NCBI GenBank assembly: GCA_012518275.1
Contig: JAAYSS010000049.1
Span: 1 to 64,000 of the forward strand
Source of the DNA: Bacteroidales bacterium
GTDB lineage: Bacteria > Bacteroidota > Bacteroidia > Bacteroidales > Paludibacteraceae
Reading direction: 5' to 3'
DNA length: 64,000 nucleotides
Below are positions 11,962 to 23,419 of this stretch, piece by piece. The notes under the pieces are model-generated. The model worked only from the letters and a program-made list of their open reading frames with translations. It searched no databases and had not been told where the DNA came from. Made by a program: the position numbers and the translations under genes. How positions within the stretch are numbered: the stretch's first letter is position 1; the number at the start of each line of letters is the position of its first letter.

Positions 11962-12459
11962 TTACAGATTAAAGTTTTCATCCATTTCTGCTTCTTTCTG
12001 CCTTTGCATTTCTTCCGGACTCATTTTCCCTTTGAGCCAAAGCAACGTCACGCCCCCGTTATCTTTAGTAAGTAAAAGTAAATCTGCATTTAACTTTTTA
12101 TCTACCCGTTGATACACATAGGTACGTTCACCTTTTCCCCGTTTTTCAAGCGTCGTCTCAAATTTCCCTTTATCAATAACCTTATCAATGTCTGAAATAA
12201 AGTTTGCACTAAGGTCTTGCTCAACGTAATCTGAATCGAGTTTCAATATTTTAAGTCCGGTTACTTTCTCCATCAACCCGTCTGTCAATACATCATAGTC
12301 GGTAAATACAGAAAAAACTCTCATGATGCCTTTTCCTACAGAAACATATTCAAATCGCTCATCGTCAGAATACTTCCTAAAAAGTTTGTTCAATGACATC
12401 GCATGACCGGCAGACGCCAGAAAAACAAACATTGCTAAAACTACTCCAAATTTTTTCAT
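11962..12459 (-). CDS. DUF4252-like secreted protein
   Basis: Signal peptide from internal Met (MKKFGVVLAMFVFLASAGHA); ORF track extends to 12504. Confidence 0.65.
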   Translation of the reverse strand: MKKFGVVLAMFVFLASAGHAMSLNKLFRKYSDDERFEYVSVGKGIMRVFSVFTDYDVLTDGLMEKVTGLKILKLDSDYVEQDLSANFISDIDKVIDKGKFETTLEKRGKGERTYVYQRVDKKLNADLLLLTKDNGGVTLLWLKGKMSPEEMQRQKEAEMDENFNL

Positions 12460-12584
12460 TTTCAAATAATTAAGTGGTTGTAAAACAAAACAAAGAACAC
12501 GCACATAGAACCCAAAACGCTCTTTCCTTCTTATTCATCAAATCGCATCCTTCTTGTGCTATACTTTCAAAATCCATTCCAAAC

Positions 12585-13358
12585 TTACAAAATCCGTTTT
12601 ATCACCCGCAAATGATGGCTATATTCTCCTGTAGAAGAAGAGATTATCCCTTGTGAGTCGATGATTTCTTTCTTCGTAACACCGGATGCGTGAATGATTT
12701 GGTGTGAATTAATCAAAATCCCCACGTGGATGATAAATCCTTCTTCATCTTCAAAAAAAGCCAAATCACCGGGACGAGCTTCTGCGAGAAAATCGACAAC
12801 TGTACCGTGCTCCACCTGCTGCGACGCATTGCGAGGTAAAAATATTCCGAGCATGGAAAAAACCACCTGCACCAATCCCGAGCAATCGATACCCATCACG
12901 CTTTTCCCACCCCATAGATAGGGTGCATTGACATACTGCTGAGCAAGTTCTACGGCAAGTTGACCGTCGTTATTTTTTGTATAAACGGGTTCAAGTTGAG
13001 CAATCTGATAAATTTCGCCGGCAAGTTCAAACTGTTCGCGTACAGTAGGCGGAAGCATGCTGCCACCGGGAAGCATTATTTTTTCTACGCTTGATGTTTT
13101 GAAACAAACTAGTACAGGCGTTTTAGACGCTTTGAATTTAGATGTGTCCACAGCTTTTTCCGTAAAATGTCGCTGATTCACGGTATTTGCAGAAATCCAC
13201 CCTTCATATTCATCGGTCAAATTTTTAACATAAAACCATTTTTCTTGCTTTTCTAAGATCTCAATTTGCTGTCCAAAAAGCAATTGCGATACCATTTCAC
13301 TCCGTTCGTTGGCTTCTGCACGAAGCGAAATTATCGGAAGATTTACGATTGTAAACAT
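12585..13358 (-). CDS. C40 family (NlpC/P60) peptidase with N-terminal SH3-like domain
   Basis: MGIDCSGLVQVVFSMLGI and HVGILI motifs; SH3-like N-terminus. Confidence 0.9.
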   Translation of the reverse strand: MFTIVNLPIISLRAEANERSEMVSQLLFGQQIEILEKQEKWFYVKNLTDEYEGWISANTVNQRHFTEKAVDTSKFKASKTPVLVCFKTSSVEKIMLPGGSMLPPTVREQFELAGEIYQIAQLEPVYTKNNDGQLAVELAQQYVNAPYLWGGKSVMGIDCSGLVQVVFSMLGIFLPRNASQQVEHGTVVDFLAEARPGDLAFFEDEEGFIIHVGILINSHQIIHASGVTKKEIIDSQGIISSSTGEYSHHLRVIKRIL

Positions 13359-13493
13359 AATTTATTATCTTTGAGAGTTTTTAAGTCTGTGATAATTTTT
13401 ACAAAAATAAAGGAAAGTTCAAACAAAACAAACATGTTTGTTGTTTTTTAAATATTAAGCTGCGTAGTAGATATTCACACTAAACATCGAATA

Positions 13494-15578
13494 ATGAAGC
13501 TTAAATTAGACAGAAAGACATTAAGGATTATTTTAAGAATCGCGCTTTTTATTGCCGTGGTTGCGATAATTATCCTATTATTTCCCAAAGATAAAAAATT
13601 TAAATATCAATACGAAATTGGGAAACCTTGGACCTACGAGTTGGTTACCGCGTCATTTGACTTCCCTATCTATAAGACCGACGAACAACTCGAAGCAGAC
13701 CGTCAAGACCTTCTTGCTAATTATACCCCCTATTTTCAGTTTGATAATGAAGTAGCACCCCAACAAGTTACGAAATGGCTAACAGAGTGGAATAGGAATC
13801 ATCAGGAAGAACCGATATACAAAGAATACGTAAAACGCAAGTTAGACGAGATTTATAAGCAAGGGATTATTTCTTCCGGGATGTACGAACAGCTACTAAA
13901 AGAGAAGCGAGAAAACATTGCCATAGTGGACAAGAACCGACGAACGCAAACTGTTTCTATAGATGAATTTTACACCCCAAAAACTGCTTACGAAACGCTT
14001 ATTCTTGACCGACCGAGCTACGTAAACTACCAAGAAATTACTTCTTACAACTTAAATCTTTACCTGGTTGAGAATCTTCGATACGACAGTGTTACTTCAG
14101 AAACAGTAAAGAGCGATATGATTAAAAAACTGTCGCTCACATCCGGTATGGTGCAAGCTGGTGAGAAGATTATTGACCGTGGTGAAATCGTTTCACCCGG
14201 TACATTTGCCATCCTAAATTCAATGAAAGTTGAATCACAAAAACGAAATTCGCTTCTTAAAGAATCCGGGTACGTGATTTTAGGCGAATTGATTTTGGTT
14301 ATTGGACTGATTCTGATGCTAACTCTTTACTTGTACCTTTTCCGTCCCAATGTTTTTGCAAAATTAAGCAATCTGATTTTTATTGCCCTGCTTATTCTTT
14401 TCATCGTACTCCTTTCTTCCATCGTTATAAAACACAGTAATTGGGGGATTTACATAGTTCCGTTTGCACTGATTCCCATAATTATTCGGGTATTTTTCGA
14501 TTCTCGAACTGCGCTCTTTACGCACATCGTAACTGTACTTATCGTTTCACTGATGGTAAATAATGCTTTTACATTTATCTTTATACAGATTTTAGCTGGA
14601 ATGACTGCCGTATCGGGTTTAAAAGACCTTACTGCTCGTTCACAATTAACGCAAACAGCACTGTATATTTTTATCAGTTACAGCGTGTCGTACTTAGCCC
14701 TTGAGCTGTTTTCTGAAGGTGATATCATGCGTTTGAATTTAATACCTTTGGTCTATTTCGCTATCAGTTCTTTGCTGTTGCTGTTTGCTTATGTGCTTAT
14801 TTATTTGTTTGAAAAAATGTTCGGTTTGGTGTCATCCATCACGTTGGTAGAATTGACTAACATTAACAGTAATTTGATGATGCAGTTTGCAGAAGAAGCG
14901 CCGGGTACTTTCCAGCATTCGTTGCAAGTTTCAAATCTGGCTACCGAAGCCGCCAAAAAAATCAGCGCAAATAGTTTGCTCGTGAGAACAGGGGCCCTTT
15001 ATCACGACATCGGTAAAATGAAAAACCCGCAATACTTTATTGAAAATCAGGTTAGTGGCGATAATCCGTTACTTAGAATGAGTCATGAAGATGCAGCACA
15101 AGCTATCATCCAACACGTTCCTGACGGCGTAGCTATTGCTAAAAAACATCATTTACCTGAGCAAGTTATCGGTTTTATCACCACACATCACGGACGAACG
15201 AAAACGAGATTTTTTTACAACTCTTTCGTCAACGAAAATCCGGGTATAACACCTGATATTGAAAAATTCACTTATCCTGGGCCACTTCCATACAGCAAGG
15301 AAACAGCCATTTTGATGATGGCAGATGCCGTAGAAGCACGCTCGCGAACATTAGGAGAATACACGGAAAAGAGCATAACCGATATGGTGGAAAATATGAT
15401 TAATACACAGATTGCTGATGGGCAGTTTAAGAACGCACCGATTAGTTTCAAAGATGTGGAAACGGTAAAAAGTGTACTTGCAGAGAAAATCAAAAATATC
15501 TACCATTCACGTATTACCTACCCTGAACTTAAAAAAGAAGCCAAAGCTGCAGAAGAATTGAGTGATGAAAGCAAATAA
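13494..15578 (+). CDS. 7TM receptor / HD (HDIG) domain phosphohydrolase, PgpH-like
   Basis: 694 aa; extracellular 7TMR-HDED-like region, TM cluster, GALYHDIGKM HD motif. Confidence 0.9.
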   Translation: MKLKLDRKTLRIILRIALFIAVVAIIILLFPKDKKFKYQYEIGKPWTYELVTASFDFPIYKTDEQLEADRQDLLANYTPYFQFDNEVAPQQVTKWLTEWNRNHQEEPIYKEYVKRKLDEIYKQGIISSGMYEQLLKEKRENIAIVDKNRRTQTVSIDEFYTPKTAYETLILDRPSYVNYQEITSYNLNLYLVENLRYDSVTSETVKSDMIKKLSLTSGMVQAGEKIIDRGEIVSPGTFAILNSMKVESQKRNSLLKESGYVILGELILVIGLILMLTLYLYLFRPNVFAKLSNLIFIALLILFIVLLSSIVIKHSNWGIYIVPFALIPIIIRVFFDSRTALFTHIVTVLIVSLMVNNAFTFIFIQILAGMTAVSGLKDLTARSQLTQTALYIFISYSVSYLALELFSEGDIMRLNLIPLVYFAISSLLLLFAYVLIYLFEKMFGLVSSITLVELTNINSNLMMQFAEEAPGTFQHSLQVSNLATEAAKKISANSLLVRTGALYHDIGKMKNPQYFIENQVSGDNPLLRMSHEDAAQAIIQHVPDGVAIAKKHHLPEQVIGFITTHHGRTKTRFFYNSFVNENPGITPDIEKFTYPGPLPYSKETAILMMADAVEARSRTLGEYTEKSITDMVENMINTQIADGQFKNAPISFKDVETVKSVLAEKIKNIYHSRITYPELKKEAKAAEELSDESK

Positions 15579-15599
15579 AGGATTAATATCTGCTTTTCT

Positions 15600-17021
15600 C
15601 TATTCCAAAAAATTTCCTACTTTTTTAATCTTAATCATCACACCGGTATTATTTCCATACATACTTCCACGGTCTGCGGCTAATGAAACGGATGTTTCCA
15701 CGTTGGATAAGAATGGAAATTTTCTGTTTAATTCAACCAAAAACATATTTCCGGTTTTCATTTGTTCATACGGTAAACTATAACTGCCGTAGTTTTTAGT
15801 AAAAGACAAAAGAATCTTGTAATTTACTTTTTCAACTTCCCCATTAATGCCGAAGTGATGAGCTTTTACGCGATTATTTGTAATGCTGAAATCGCCGAAA
15901 TAAATAGGCGAAGTTATAAGTGGTGTTCCGATAGTTCGCGAAAAATAGGTCCATCCCGATTGGTAAATACCATTAGTAAAATACGAGTCGGCGCCCCCGT
16001 AAACTATCCCGTCTTTGTCGTGATACGGACCGGATTGGTCGGTTGTGTTCACATATTCATAAAGAATCCGTTTCACTGCCGGGAAACGATTTGATTTCAA
16101 AGCAACACCCCACAGTCCATCACTTCTGTTAACAGCGTAGGTGATAAAGCGTATCGGTCCATCTTCAGATAAATTCTGCCAATAGGCATCAAGCTGGAAA
16201 TGTGGTAAGGTCAGTTCCAACTTTAAGTTTTGGGATGCGAGATGATTTCCGAGCACATTAATTTGATCATACACAACAGCATCGTCACCACCTTCTTTTG
16301 CGAAGAAAACTCTTAAATAATTTTTCAGTTCGGTCGGTTGCTGACCAAAATCGGGGACACTCCCACCCCATTGCGCCACGTGATGCAATCCGTATTGCAA
16401 CTTGATTGGTAAGCTGCCACCAATGCGCAAATAAGCATATTTATGATGCAAAAGCATATCTTTAGCCAAGATATTATCGGTAAAATACCCATGGATTAGA
16501 GCACCCTTTATTTCGATAAGATTAAATGTGAAAGGTACGGTTGTAAATTGCGGAATTCCAGCTGATATGGCAGGAATCGGAAGTGCGTTTTGAGAAAAAA
16601 GCAGTCCACCACTTGATAAAATAGAATCCTGATTACCAAATACTTCAATGCTTCTTCCAGCCTTAAGCTCAAACATTTTCAGCCGTGTATTTACATACAA
16701 TTCCGGAAAATAAAAATGCAACTTATCGCTTACCATTGCTTGGGCGTCAACCTTGAAACCATAGTCAAAAATCCGATTCTCGGTATCAGCTTGTTTGGAT
16801 AACCCCGCAGAAAAATGGGCACTGTGCGGCTGAAACGCAACTGTTCCATTTTGATTGTTTTGCAACCAAAAAGCAGATTTTCCATCCGAAGAAGTCGTTC
16901 CCATCAATTCCAACCTATACGAAGTATTGCGAATTGAAGATTGTGAAGCAACAAAATTCACACTTCCTACAAGAATCAATAAAATATTTAACAGCCGAAT
17001 GTATTTCATCGTAAAATACAA
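15600..17021 (-). CDS. Capsule assembly Wzi family outer membrane protein
   Basis: 473 aa; signal peptide, Wzi-like beta-barrel pattern. Confidence 0.75.
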   Translation of the reverse strand: MYFTMKYIRLLNILLILVGSVNFVASQSSIRNTSYRLELMGTTSSDGKSAFWLQNNQNGTVAFQPHSAHFSAGLSKQADTENRIFDYGFKVDAQAMVSDKLHFYFPELYVNTRLKMFELKAGRSIEVFGNQDSILSSGGLLFSQNALPIPAISAGIPQFTTVPFTFNLIEIKGALIHGYFTDNILAKDMLLHHKYAYLRIGGSLPIKLQYGLHHVAQWGGSVPDFGQQPTELKNYLRVFFAKEGGDDAVVYDQINVLGNHLASQNLKLELTLPHFQLDAYWQNLSEDGPIRFITYAVNRSDGLWGVALKSNRFPAVKRILYEYVNTTDQSGPYHDKDGIVYGGADSYFTNGIYQSGWTYFSRTIGTPLITSPIYFGDFSITNNRVKAHHFGINGEVEKVNYKILLSFTKNYGSYSLPYEQMKTGNMFLVELNRKFPFLSNVETSVSLAADRGSMYGNNTGVMIKIKKVGNFLE

Positions 17022-17039
17022 ATTATTTAGCCCTGAAAA

Positions 17040-18104
17040 TCACAAATTATGAATTACCCATAAATCGTCCAATGTCCCGCTATCATTTTCACCTAAACCG
17101 ATGTACGCTTTGCCACCGACAACAAAAGACACAGCATTCTCGCGTCCGCCATCCGGCATTTCGCCCCTATGATACCAAACATTTTTCTGGACATCATATT
17201 CCAACAAATCTCCTTTCAAGTGTCCGCCGGTCAATGTTCCTTGAAAAAACCTGCCCGTCCCAACGAAAATTCTATCTTCAAGCGAAAAAGCAACAGCCAT
17301 GGTTCTGCCCGTTCCGGGAATGTTTTTCAGCCTTTTCCAATCGTATGTTCGGGAATTAAACTGCCACCAATCACTTAATGTATGGGTATTAAATCCGGTT
17401 CCAAAATATACGTATTCGAAATCGGTACAGGCTACACCGCCGCTTCGTGAAGGAATTGAAGTATTTTTAGGCAGTTCTGTCCAAGTGTCCGATTCGGGAT
17501 TGTATTGCCACATATCGCGTTCAAATTTATCGCCCGAGAATCCAAATCCGATATATATCTTTTGCCCAAAAGTAAAAGCAATGCACTTATTGGTAGAAGA
17601 TGCCGGAAAATCAGCTAAGCGCGTCCACGCATCGGTCTTGGGATTATACTTCCAAAAATCTCTAAGGATTGCATCTGCATTATAAATTCCTAAATCAGAA
17701 TTGTAACCCAACCCAACATAAGCTTCATCGTCGACGGTTGCTGCAACTGCATTCACACGTGGGATACCGGGAAATGCTGCAACTTGCTTCCACTTGTCCA
17801 ATTGCGGGTCATACTGATAACAATCGTTTTTTAACACATCGTTTCTTCCGAGAGCCACATAAGCTTTATCGTTGATTACAAACGAAACAGCGGAAGATCT
17901 ACCACCATCCGGGAAGGATGATTTTTGTTCAAATTTCACTTCAAGATAAGGGGCATCTTTAAAAGAATTGCAAGAGATTACTACTAAGCTCACACTTAGC
18001 AAAAAAACCATTAACTTGCTAAACAACAAGCTAGTGGTTTTTTTTAATTCGATATGGGAATGAATTTTTGAAAACATACGAGTGTGATTTTCAAGTAACC
18101 ACAT
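17040..18104 (-). CDS. Kelch-repeat lipoprotein
   Basis: Repeated kelch blades (AYVGLGYNSD..., IYIGFGFSGD..., AYIGLGENDS...); lipobox-like LVVISC. Confidence 0.85.
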   Translation of the reverse strand: MWLLENHTRMFSKIHSHIELKKTTSLLFSKLMVFLLSVSLVVISCNSFKDAPYLEVKFEQKSSFPDGGRSSAVSFVINDKAYVALGRNDVLKNDCYQYDPQLDKWKQVAAFPGIPRVNAVAATVDDEAYVGLGYNSDLGIYNADAILRDFWKYNPKTDAWTRLADFPASSTNKCIAFTFGQKIYIGFGFSGDKFERDMWQYNPESDTWTELPKNTSIPSRSGGVACTDFEYVYFGTGFNTHTLSDWWQFNSRTYDWKRLKNIPGTGRTMAVAFSLEDRIFVGTGRFFQGTLTGGHLKGDLLEYDVQKNVWYHRGEMPDGGRENAVSFVVGGKAYIGLGENDSGTLDDLWVIHNL

Positions 18105-18166
18105 TTCTATTAATCACAATTTCATCATCAACCGATGATGTTTTTCCGGCCAATTTCAATGAAAGA

Positions 18167-20224
18167 CTACACCACCACTGAGCCGTTTGTCAACTTTTCA
18201 CGCGGCGTTACCAGTGTCAATGTTCCGTCCGGATTTTCGGCAGAAAGTATCATCCCTTCGCTGTCGATGCCGCGTAATTTTCTCGAAGCAAAGTTAGCGA
18301 TAAAAAGCACCTGAGAACCAACAAGTTTTTCCGGATTAGGATAATACTGTGCAATACCCGAAAGAATTGTACGTCCACCCATCCCGTCATCTAACTTGAA
18401 TTGAAGCAGCTTATCAGCTTTCGGCACTTTCGTACATTCCAGCACAGTTGCCACACGGATATCCAGCTTCATAAAATCATCGAAAGGTACATTTTCTTTC
18501 ACAGCTTGCGGCTTAAATGTATTTGTTTCGTTTGTTACTTTTGTATCATGCAACTTTTTAATTTGCGCATCAACTTGCTCATCTTCAATTTTCTCAAAAA
18601 GAAGTTTCGGTTTATTCAGTTGATGTCCTTCAGCAAGTAAATCCATTTTTCCTAAATCTTTCCAATCAAAACTCTCGAAATTCAGCATATTACGAAGTTT
18701 TTCGGAAGAAAACGGCAAGAACGGCTCGAAAACAATGGACAAATTAGCAGCAATTTGCAAGCTGATATTCAAGATAGTAGCCACTCGCTGCATGTCGGTT
18801 TTTGCCAATTTCCAAGGCTCAGTTTCAGCCAAATATTTATTCCCAATTCGCGCTAAGTTCATCGCTTCTTTTTGTGCATCACGGAAGTGGAACGTATCAA
18901 GAAGCGTTTCTACCTGTTTTTTCACGTTGGCAAAATCTGCCATAGTTTGCTTGTCATAATCGTTTAGCTCACCAAGTGCAGGTACTTTTCCATCAAAATA
19001 CTTCTGTGTTAGCACCAAAGCACGGTTTACAAAATTACCGTAAACTGCCACCAATTCGTTGTTATTGCGAGCTTGAAAATCTTTCCAAGTAAAATCGTTG
19101 TCCTTGGTTTCGGGGGCGTTGGCGGTAAGCACATAACGTAAAACATCCTGTTTATTCGGGAAATCTACCAAATATTCATGCAACCACACTGCCCAGTTTT
19201 TTGAAGTAGAAATTTTGTCACCTTCAAGATTCAAGAACTCGTTTGCAGGAACATTATCCGGCAAAATATAGCTTCCTTCAGCTTTCAACATAGTCGGAAA
19301 AACAATGCAGTGGAACACAATGTTATCTTTGCCGATGAAGTGTACCAAGCGAGTCTCAGAATCTTTCCACCACGTTTCCCAGTTGCCGTATTTTTCCGGT
19401 TGTGCTTCGCAAATTTCTTTTGTATTAGAAATGTAGCCAATCGGTGCATCAAACCACACGTAAAGCACTTTCCCTTCGGCACCTTCTACTGGCACGGGAA
19501 TTCCCCAGTCAAGGTCGCGGCTTACTGCACGCGGTTGAAGCCCCATATCGAGCCAACTTTTGCACTGGCCATACACGTTGGGTTTCCACTCTTTGTGACC
19601 TTCAAGAATCCATTTGCGGAGCCATTCTTCGTGCTGATTAAGCGGTAGATACCAGTGTTTGGTTTCACGCATCACGGGCACACTGCCGCTGATGGTTGAT
19701 TTTGGCTCGATCAAATCAGTGGGATTGAGTGATGTTCCGCAATTCTCACATTGATCGCCGTAAGCATTTTCGTTTCCGCAATGGGGACATTTTCCCGTAA
19801 TGTAGCGGTCTGCCAAAAATTGTTTGGCTTCCGTATCGTAATATTGCTCGGAAGTCTGCTCAATAAATTTCCCGTTTTCATATAATTTTCTAAAAAAATC
19901 GGATGCAACTTCATAATGCGTTTCAGAAGTAGTACGAGAATATACATCAAATTTTATCCCAAAATCTTCAAATGCATTTTTGATAATCTCGTGGTATCTG
20001 TCCACAATATCTTGCGGTGTAACGCCTTCGTTTCGAGCTTTGAGAGTAATGGGCACGCCATGCTCATCGGAACCGCCCACAAAAAGGACATCTTCCCCTT
20101 TCAAGCGAAGATAGCGGACATAAATATCTGCCGGCACATACACACCCGCTAAATGTCCAATATGTACAGGCCCGTTGGCATAAGGCAATGCCGTAGTAAC
20201 TGTAGTACGTTTGAATTTAGTCAT
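18167..20224 (-). CDS. metG: Methionine--tRNA ligase
   Basis: 685 aa; [16 protein letters not shown] signature, zinc cysteines, [11 protein letters not shown]-terminal tRNA-binding domain. Confidence 0.97.
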   Translation of the reverse strand: MTKFKRTTVTTALPYANGPVHIGHLAGVYVPADIYVRYLRLKGEDVLFVGGSDEHGVPITLKARNEGVTPQDIVDRYHEIIKNAFEDFGIKFDVYSRTTSETHYEVASDFFRKLYENGKFIEQTSEQYYDTEAKQFLADRYITGKCPHCGNENAYGDQCENCGTSLNPTDLIEPKSTISGSVPVMRETKHWYLPLNQHEEWLRKWILEGHKEWKPNVYGQCKSWLDMGLQPRAVSRDLDWGIPVPVEGAEGKVLYVWFDAPIGYISNTKEICEAQPEKYGNWETWWKDSETRLVHFIGKDNIVFHCIVFPTMLKAEGSYILPDNVPANEFLNLEGDKISTSKNWAVWLHEYLVDFPNKQDVLRYVLTANAPETKDNDFTWKDFQARNNNELVAVYGNFVNRALVLTQKYFDGKVPALGELNDYDKQTMADFANVKKQVETLLDTFHFRDAQKEAMNLARIGNKYLAETEPWKLAKTDMQRVATILNISLQIAANLSIVFEPFLPFSSEKLRNMLNFESFDWKDLGKMDLLAEGHQLNKPKLLFEKIEDEQVDAQIKKLHDTKVTNETNTFKPQAVKENVPFDDFMKLDIRVATVLECTKVPKADKLLQFKLDDGMGGRTILSGIAQYYPNPEKLVGSQVLFIANFASRKLRGIDSEGMILSAENPDGTLTLVTPREKLTNGSVVV

Positions 20225-20312
20225 TAGTTGATTGATAAAATTTTTTATTAGTAATTAGACGCCACAATTTGTCTAATTCTAATCGTGAAAATTAGTTTTT
20301 ATTTTTGATATG

Positions 20313-20320
20313 CAAAGATA
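20313..20320 (-). promoter_or_regulatory. Candidate -7 promoter box (TATCTTTG on minus strand) for metG
   Basis: CAAAGATA on plus strand, about 90 nt upstream of metG start. Confidence 0.5.
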
Positions 20321-20492
20321 CGAAAAAATGAATGAATTTATGTAAGGCAATTTATCGGCACCATTAAGTTAAATAATCTTAAATGTCTGATCGCACTGTT
20401 GCGTTTTGGTAGCAAATATCATCAATTGTATGTAGTCATCAAATTATTCAACATGCTTCTATGCAGACAAAACATGAAATTAAAATAAGATT

Positions 20493-21068
20493 ATGAAAAA
20501 ACATTTTTTTAAAACCCTGTTGTTAAGTATTTTCGCAACAGCCTTACTATCATGTGGTAACAAAAAAGATGAACCGCTGCCATTCTTAGAGCCGTACATA
20601 AAAGTCAAACTTTTTGCTACAGACAAACAGGGAAGAGACTTGTTTTCATCGGCTGATTATGCGTTTAATTACAGCCATATACAAGTGCGTTTCCGTAAAG
20701 ATGCAAAACCGTATCAAAATCCAAACGCCGAAATAACCTTGGGATATTCGTTGGTCAAAGCAGATAAGAAGAAAAGTTTTATGCTTTTGAGTGTTAGCGA
20801 TATAGCCCATGAATTAGAAACAAAAAACGATACCGCTTGGTCGGAACGGTTTGTGTATGTTGATTTTGCAAATAATCCGCGAAAGACAATCCGACTGCTC
20901 TTTGCTTTCGACATGAAACAAAAGGATATGTTCGGCGCAACGCCTGAATGTATGAAAATGTGGATAAACAGCGACTTGGTCTGGACATTTGACCCTGACA
21001 AACCGACAGATGATGCCGGCGATCCATATCCTTATGCTACACTTGCACTTAATCCGCCAAAGAAATAA
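20493..21068 (+). CDS. Hypothetical lipoprotein
   Basis: 191 aa; signal peptide with lipobox (ATALLSCGNKKDE). Confidence 0.7.
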   Translation: MKKHFFKTLLLSIFATALLSCGNKKDEPLPFLEPYIKVKLFATDKQGRDLFSSADYAFNYSHIQVRFRKDAKPYQNPNAEITLGYSLVKADKKKSFMLLSVSDIAHELETKNDTAWSERFVYVDFANNPRKTIRLLFAFDMKQKDMFGATPECMKMWINSDLVWTFDPDKPTDDAGDPYPYATLALNPPKK

Positions 21069-21070
21069 TT

Positions 21071-22099
21071 TTACTGCTCCCAGCTCAAAATCACTTTACC
21101 ACATTCACCGCTTTCCATGACATCAAACCCTTTTTGAAAATCATCAATCCCGAAACGATGGGTAATAACGGGCGTCAAATCAAATCCTGTAATCAGCATT
21201 TGTTCCATTTGATACCAGGTTTCCCACATTTGACGTCCGTAGATTCCTTTTAAGGTTAGAGCTTTAAATATGATTTTGTTCCAATCTACAGTTGTATCAT
21301 TTGGAAGAATGCCGAGTAGAGAGATTTTTGAGCCGTTGTACATATTTTCAACCATGTCTCGGAATGCGGAAGGTGCTCCAGACATTTCAAGTCCAACATC
21401 AAATCCTCTCATTTTCAACTTCTTCATAGCTCCCGAAATCGTTTCACCTTTGGATGGATTAACTGTTAATGTGGCACCCATCTTTTTAGCTATCGAAAGT
21501 CTGGAATCACTAAGATCACTCACAACGATGTGCCTTGCTCCGGCAAAACGTGTAATTCCCGTTGCCATAGCGCCAATCAGACCGGCACCTGTAATCAAAA
21601 CATCTTCACCAATAAGCGGAAATGCTAATGCTGTATGAGTTGCATTTCCAAACGGATCCATAATAGATGCAATTTCATCCGAGATGCTACTGTCCAAATG
21701 TACTACGTTTGCGGCCGGCAAAGATAAATACTCAGCAAAAGCGCCATCGCGATTCACTCCGACGCTAATGGTGTTTTCACAAACGTGAAGCTTCCCGCGA
21801 CGACAGTTGCGACAATGCCCACAAGCAATATGACCTTCACCCGTTACACGATCGCCAACCTTTACATTCTTAACTCCGGCACCAACTTCCACCACATCAC
21901 CTACATATTCATGCCCGATTGTCATGGGTGTATTAATCGTTTTTTGAGCCCAATCATCCCATTTGTAAATATGCAAATCGGTTCCACAAATAGCTGTTTT
22001 TCTGATTTTTATCAAAACATCGTTGATACCTACAGTCGGGACAGGAATATCTGCCATCCAGATTCCTTTTTCTGCTTTGGATTTAACTAATGCTTTCAT
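21071..22099 (-). CDS. tdh: L-threonine 3-dehydrogenase
   Basis: Medium-chain zinc dehydrogenase; [18 protein letters not shown]; start at internal Met [14 protein letters not shown] (ORF track extends to 22177). Confidence 0.92.
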   Translation of the reverse strand: MKALVKSKAEKGIWMADIPVPTVGINDVLIKIRKTAICGTDLHIYKWDDWAQKTINTPMTIGHEYVGDVVEVGAGVKNVKVGDRVTGEGHIACGHCRNCRRGKLHVCENTISVGVNRDGAFAEYLSLPAANVVHLDSSISDEIASIMDPFGNATHTALAFPLIGEDVLITGAGLIGAMATGITRFAGARHIVVSDLSDSRLSIAKKMGATLTVNPSKGETISGAMKKLKMRGFDVGLEMSGAPSAFRDMVENMYNGSKISLLGILPNDTTVDWNKIIFKALTLKGIYGRQMWETWYQMEQMLITGFDLTPVITHRFGIDDFQKGFDVMESGECGKVILSWEQ

Positions 22100-22298
22100 T
22101 GCTTTTTTATGTAAAAGTACTATTTTTTCAATTAATAAAAAATAAAACGAACATACCTTTTTAAGTGTAGCATCCAATAAAACATCCTGTACTTAATCTC
22201 TTTTTAACTCCTTTTCCTAACAATTAAAGAACACATCCAATCAAAGTCAATCGGATAGAGCAGTTTCAGGATTCAACTATTCTAGCTTTGAAAGCGTA

Positions 22299-22601
22299 TC
22301 AAACCAGCTCAACCATATTATTGAAGCCAAGCTTTTTCAAGATATTTGCTTTGTGAGTCTCCACGGTTCTGGGACTTACTCCCAACCTGCTTGCAACCTC
22401 CTTGGCTTGATAACCTTCACATAGGAGAAATACGACTTCTTCTTCACGTGAAGTGAGAATTTCTTTTTTATGAGTGGATAGTAAACGCTTCTTGGATTTA
22501 CCTTCATGCTTTTTTGCCACATAGACATCTCGAATGATTTTAGCAACACTCTCACCGTAATAGTGCAAATCACTCATTACCGTATAAATCGCCCTTTCCA
22601 A
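22299..22601 (-). CDS. LuxR/NarL-type HTH regulator lacking most of its receiver domain
   Basis: LTSREEEVVFLLCEGYQAKEVASRLGVSPRTVETHKANILKKLGF HTH; only 100 aa. Confidence 0.75.
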   Translation of the reverse strand: MERAIYTVMSDLHYYGESVAKIIRDVYVAKKHEGKSKKRLLSTHKKEILTSREEEVVFLLCEGYQAKEVASRLGVSPRTVETHKANILKKLGFNNMVELV

Positions 22602-22680
22602 AACAAATGCTGATTATCAGCATACTGTAAAGTGTAAAAATTTTGTTTCGGGACTTTCGGTGCAGACTCATAGATTTGTA

Positions 22681-22688
22681 CAAAGATA
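22681..22688 (-). promoter_or_regulatory. Candidate -7 promoter box (TATCTTTG) for the short LuxR-type gene
   Basis: CAAAGATA on plus strand about 80 nt upstream of the ORF start. Confidence 0.45.
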
Positions 22689-22845
22689 ACATTTTTTTAA
22701 AAACATAAGTTATAATTATTATGTGAATTTTGGCGATACATTAAAAAATAGGTGTTAGTTAATGTTTTACGAAAAAAAGTACGTAAAAATACGTATTGAA
22801 TAAAGTGATAAGAACCGATAAATTTGTAAATCAGAATGTAACGTC

Positions 22846-23049
22846 ATGAAAAAAAAGGTAAATAGGGCAACTTTTCGAGAGCAACTGATTCAACTTAATC
22901 AATTGTACGACCATTTGATAGAGGAATTTGACGAAATTTATATCACTTCAGAAAGAGAATTGAAACAAAGAAAAGAGATGAGAAGAAGTACAAAAAAGTG
23001 CAAATGTCTCTGTCTTACGATAAAAACTCCCAATCAAAAAACCAAATAA
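22846..23049 (+). CDS. Small hypothetical protein
   Basis: 67 aa, charged and coiled-coil-like; no recognised family. Confidence 0.4.
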   Translation: MKKKVNRATFREQLIQLNQLYDHLIEEFDEIYITSERELKQRKEMRRSTKKCKCLCLTIKTPNQKTK

Positions 23050-23149
23050 ATAGCTAACTATGATACGAATCAATATAAAATCAATATAAAAGATATGGTT
23101 GAGGATAGTGATAGCGGCACTACTGGCTACATCTTGTATATCTGAGAAT

Positions 23150-23245
23150 TCCCCGCTCCCGCCGATTTGTAATCGGTGGTTTGCTAATCAAAGCAAGAGA
23201 TTGTTTTTTAAAAAACAAGGTACGTATTACAAATCCGCACCAGCA
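23150..23245. repeat. Palindrome-rich intergenic element, divergent member of the RHS-cassette repeat family
   Basis: gatttgtaat/attacaaatc inverted arms; perfect 18-bp palindrome ttgttttttaaaaaacaa at 23201-23218. Confidence 0.5.
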
Positions 23246-23419
23246 GGGGGGTAAACCACTGGGTTAACATAACTAGCATTACAACCGCAGATAAATGGAG
23301 AGTTGTTGGAGGTGGATGGAAACGGGTATTGCGTTCGACAAGTGTATGTGCCCAATTAAAGGGCATGTTAATAGTGGACCTACAAATTTCTTTAGTGTAC
23401 TTTCTTTATTCTAATTGAT

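Noticed and set aside
18123-18140. catcatc/gatgatg hairpin downstream of metG
   Set aside because: Stem is short and its T-run is on the wrong strand for metG termination; could be chance
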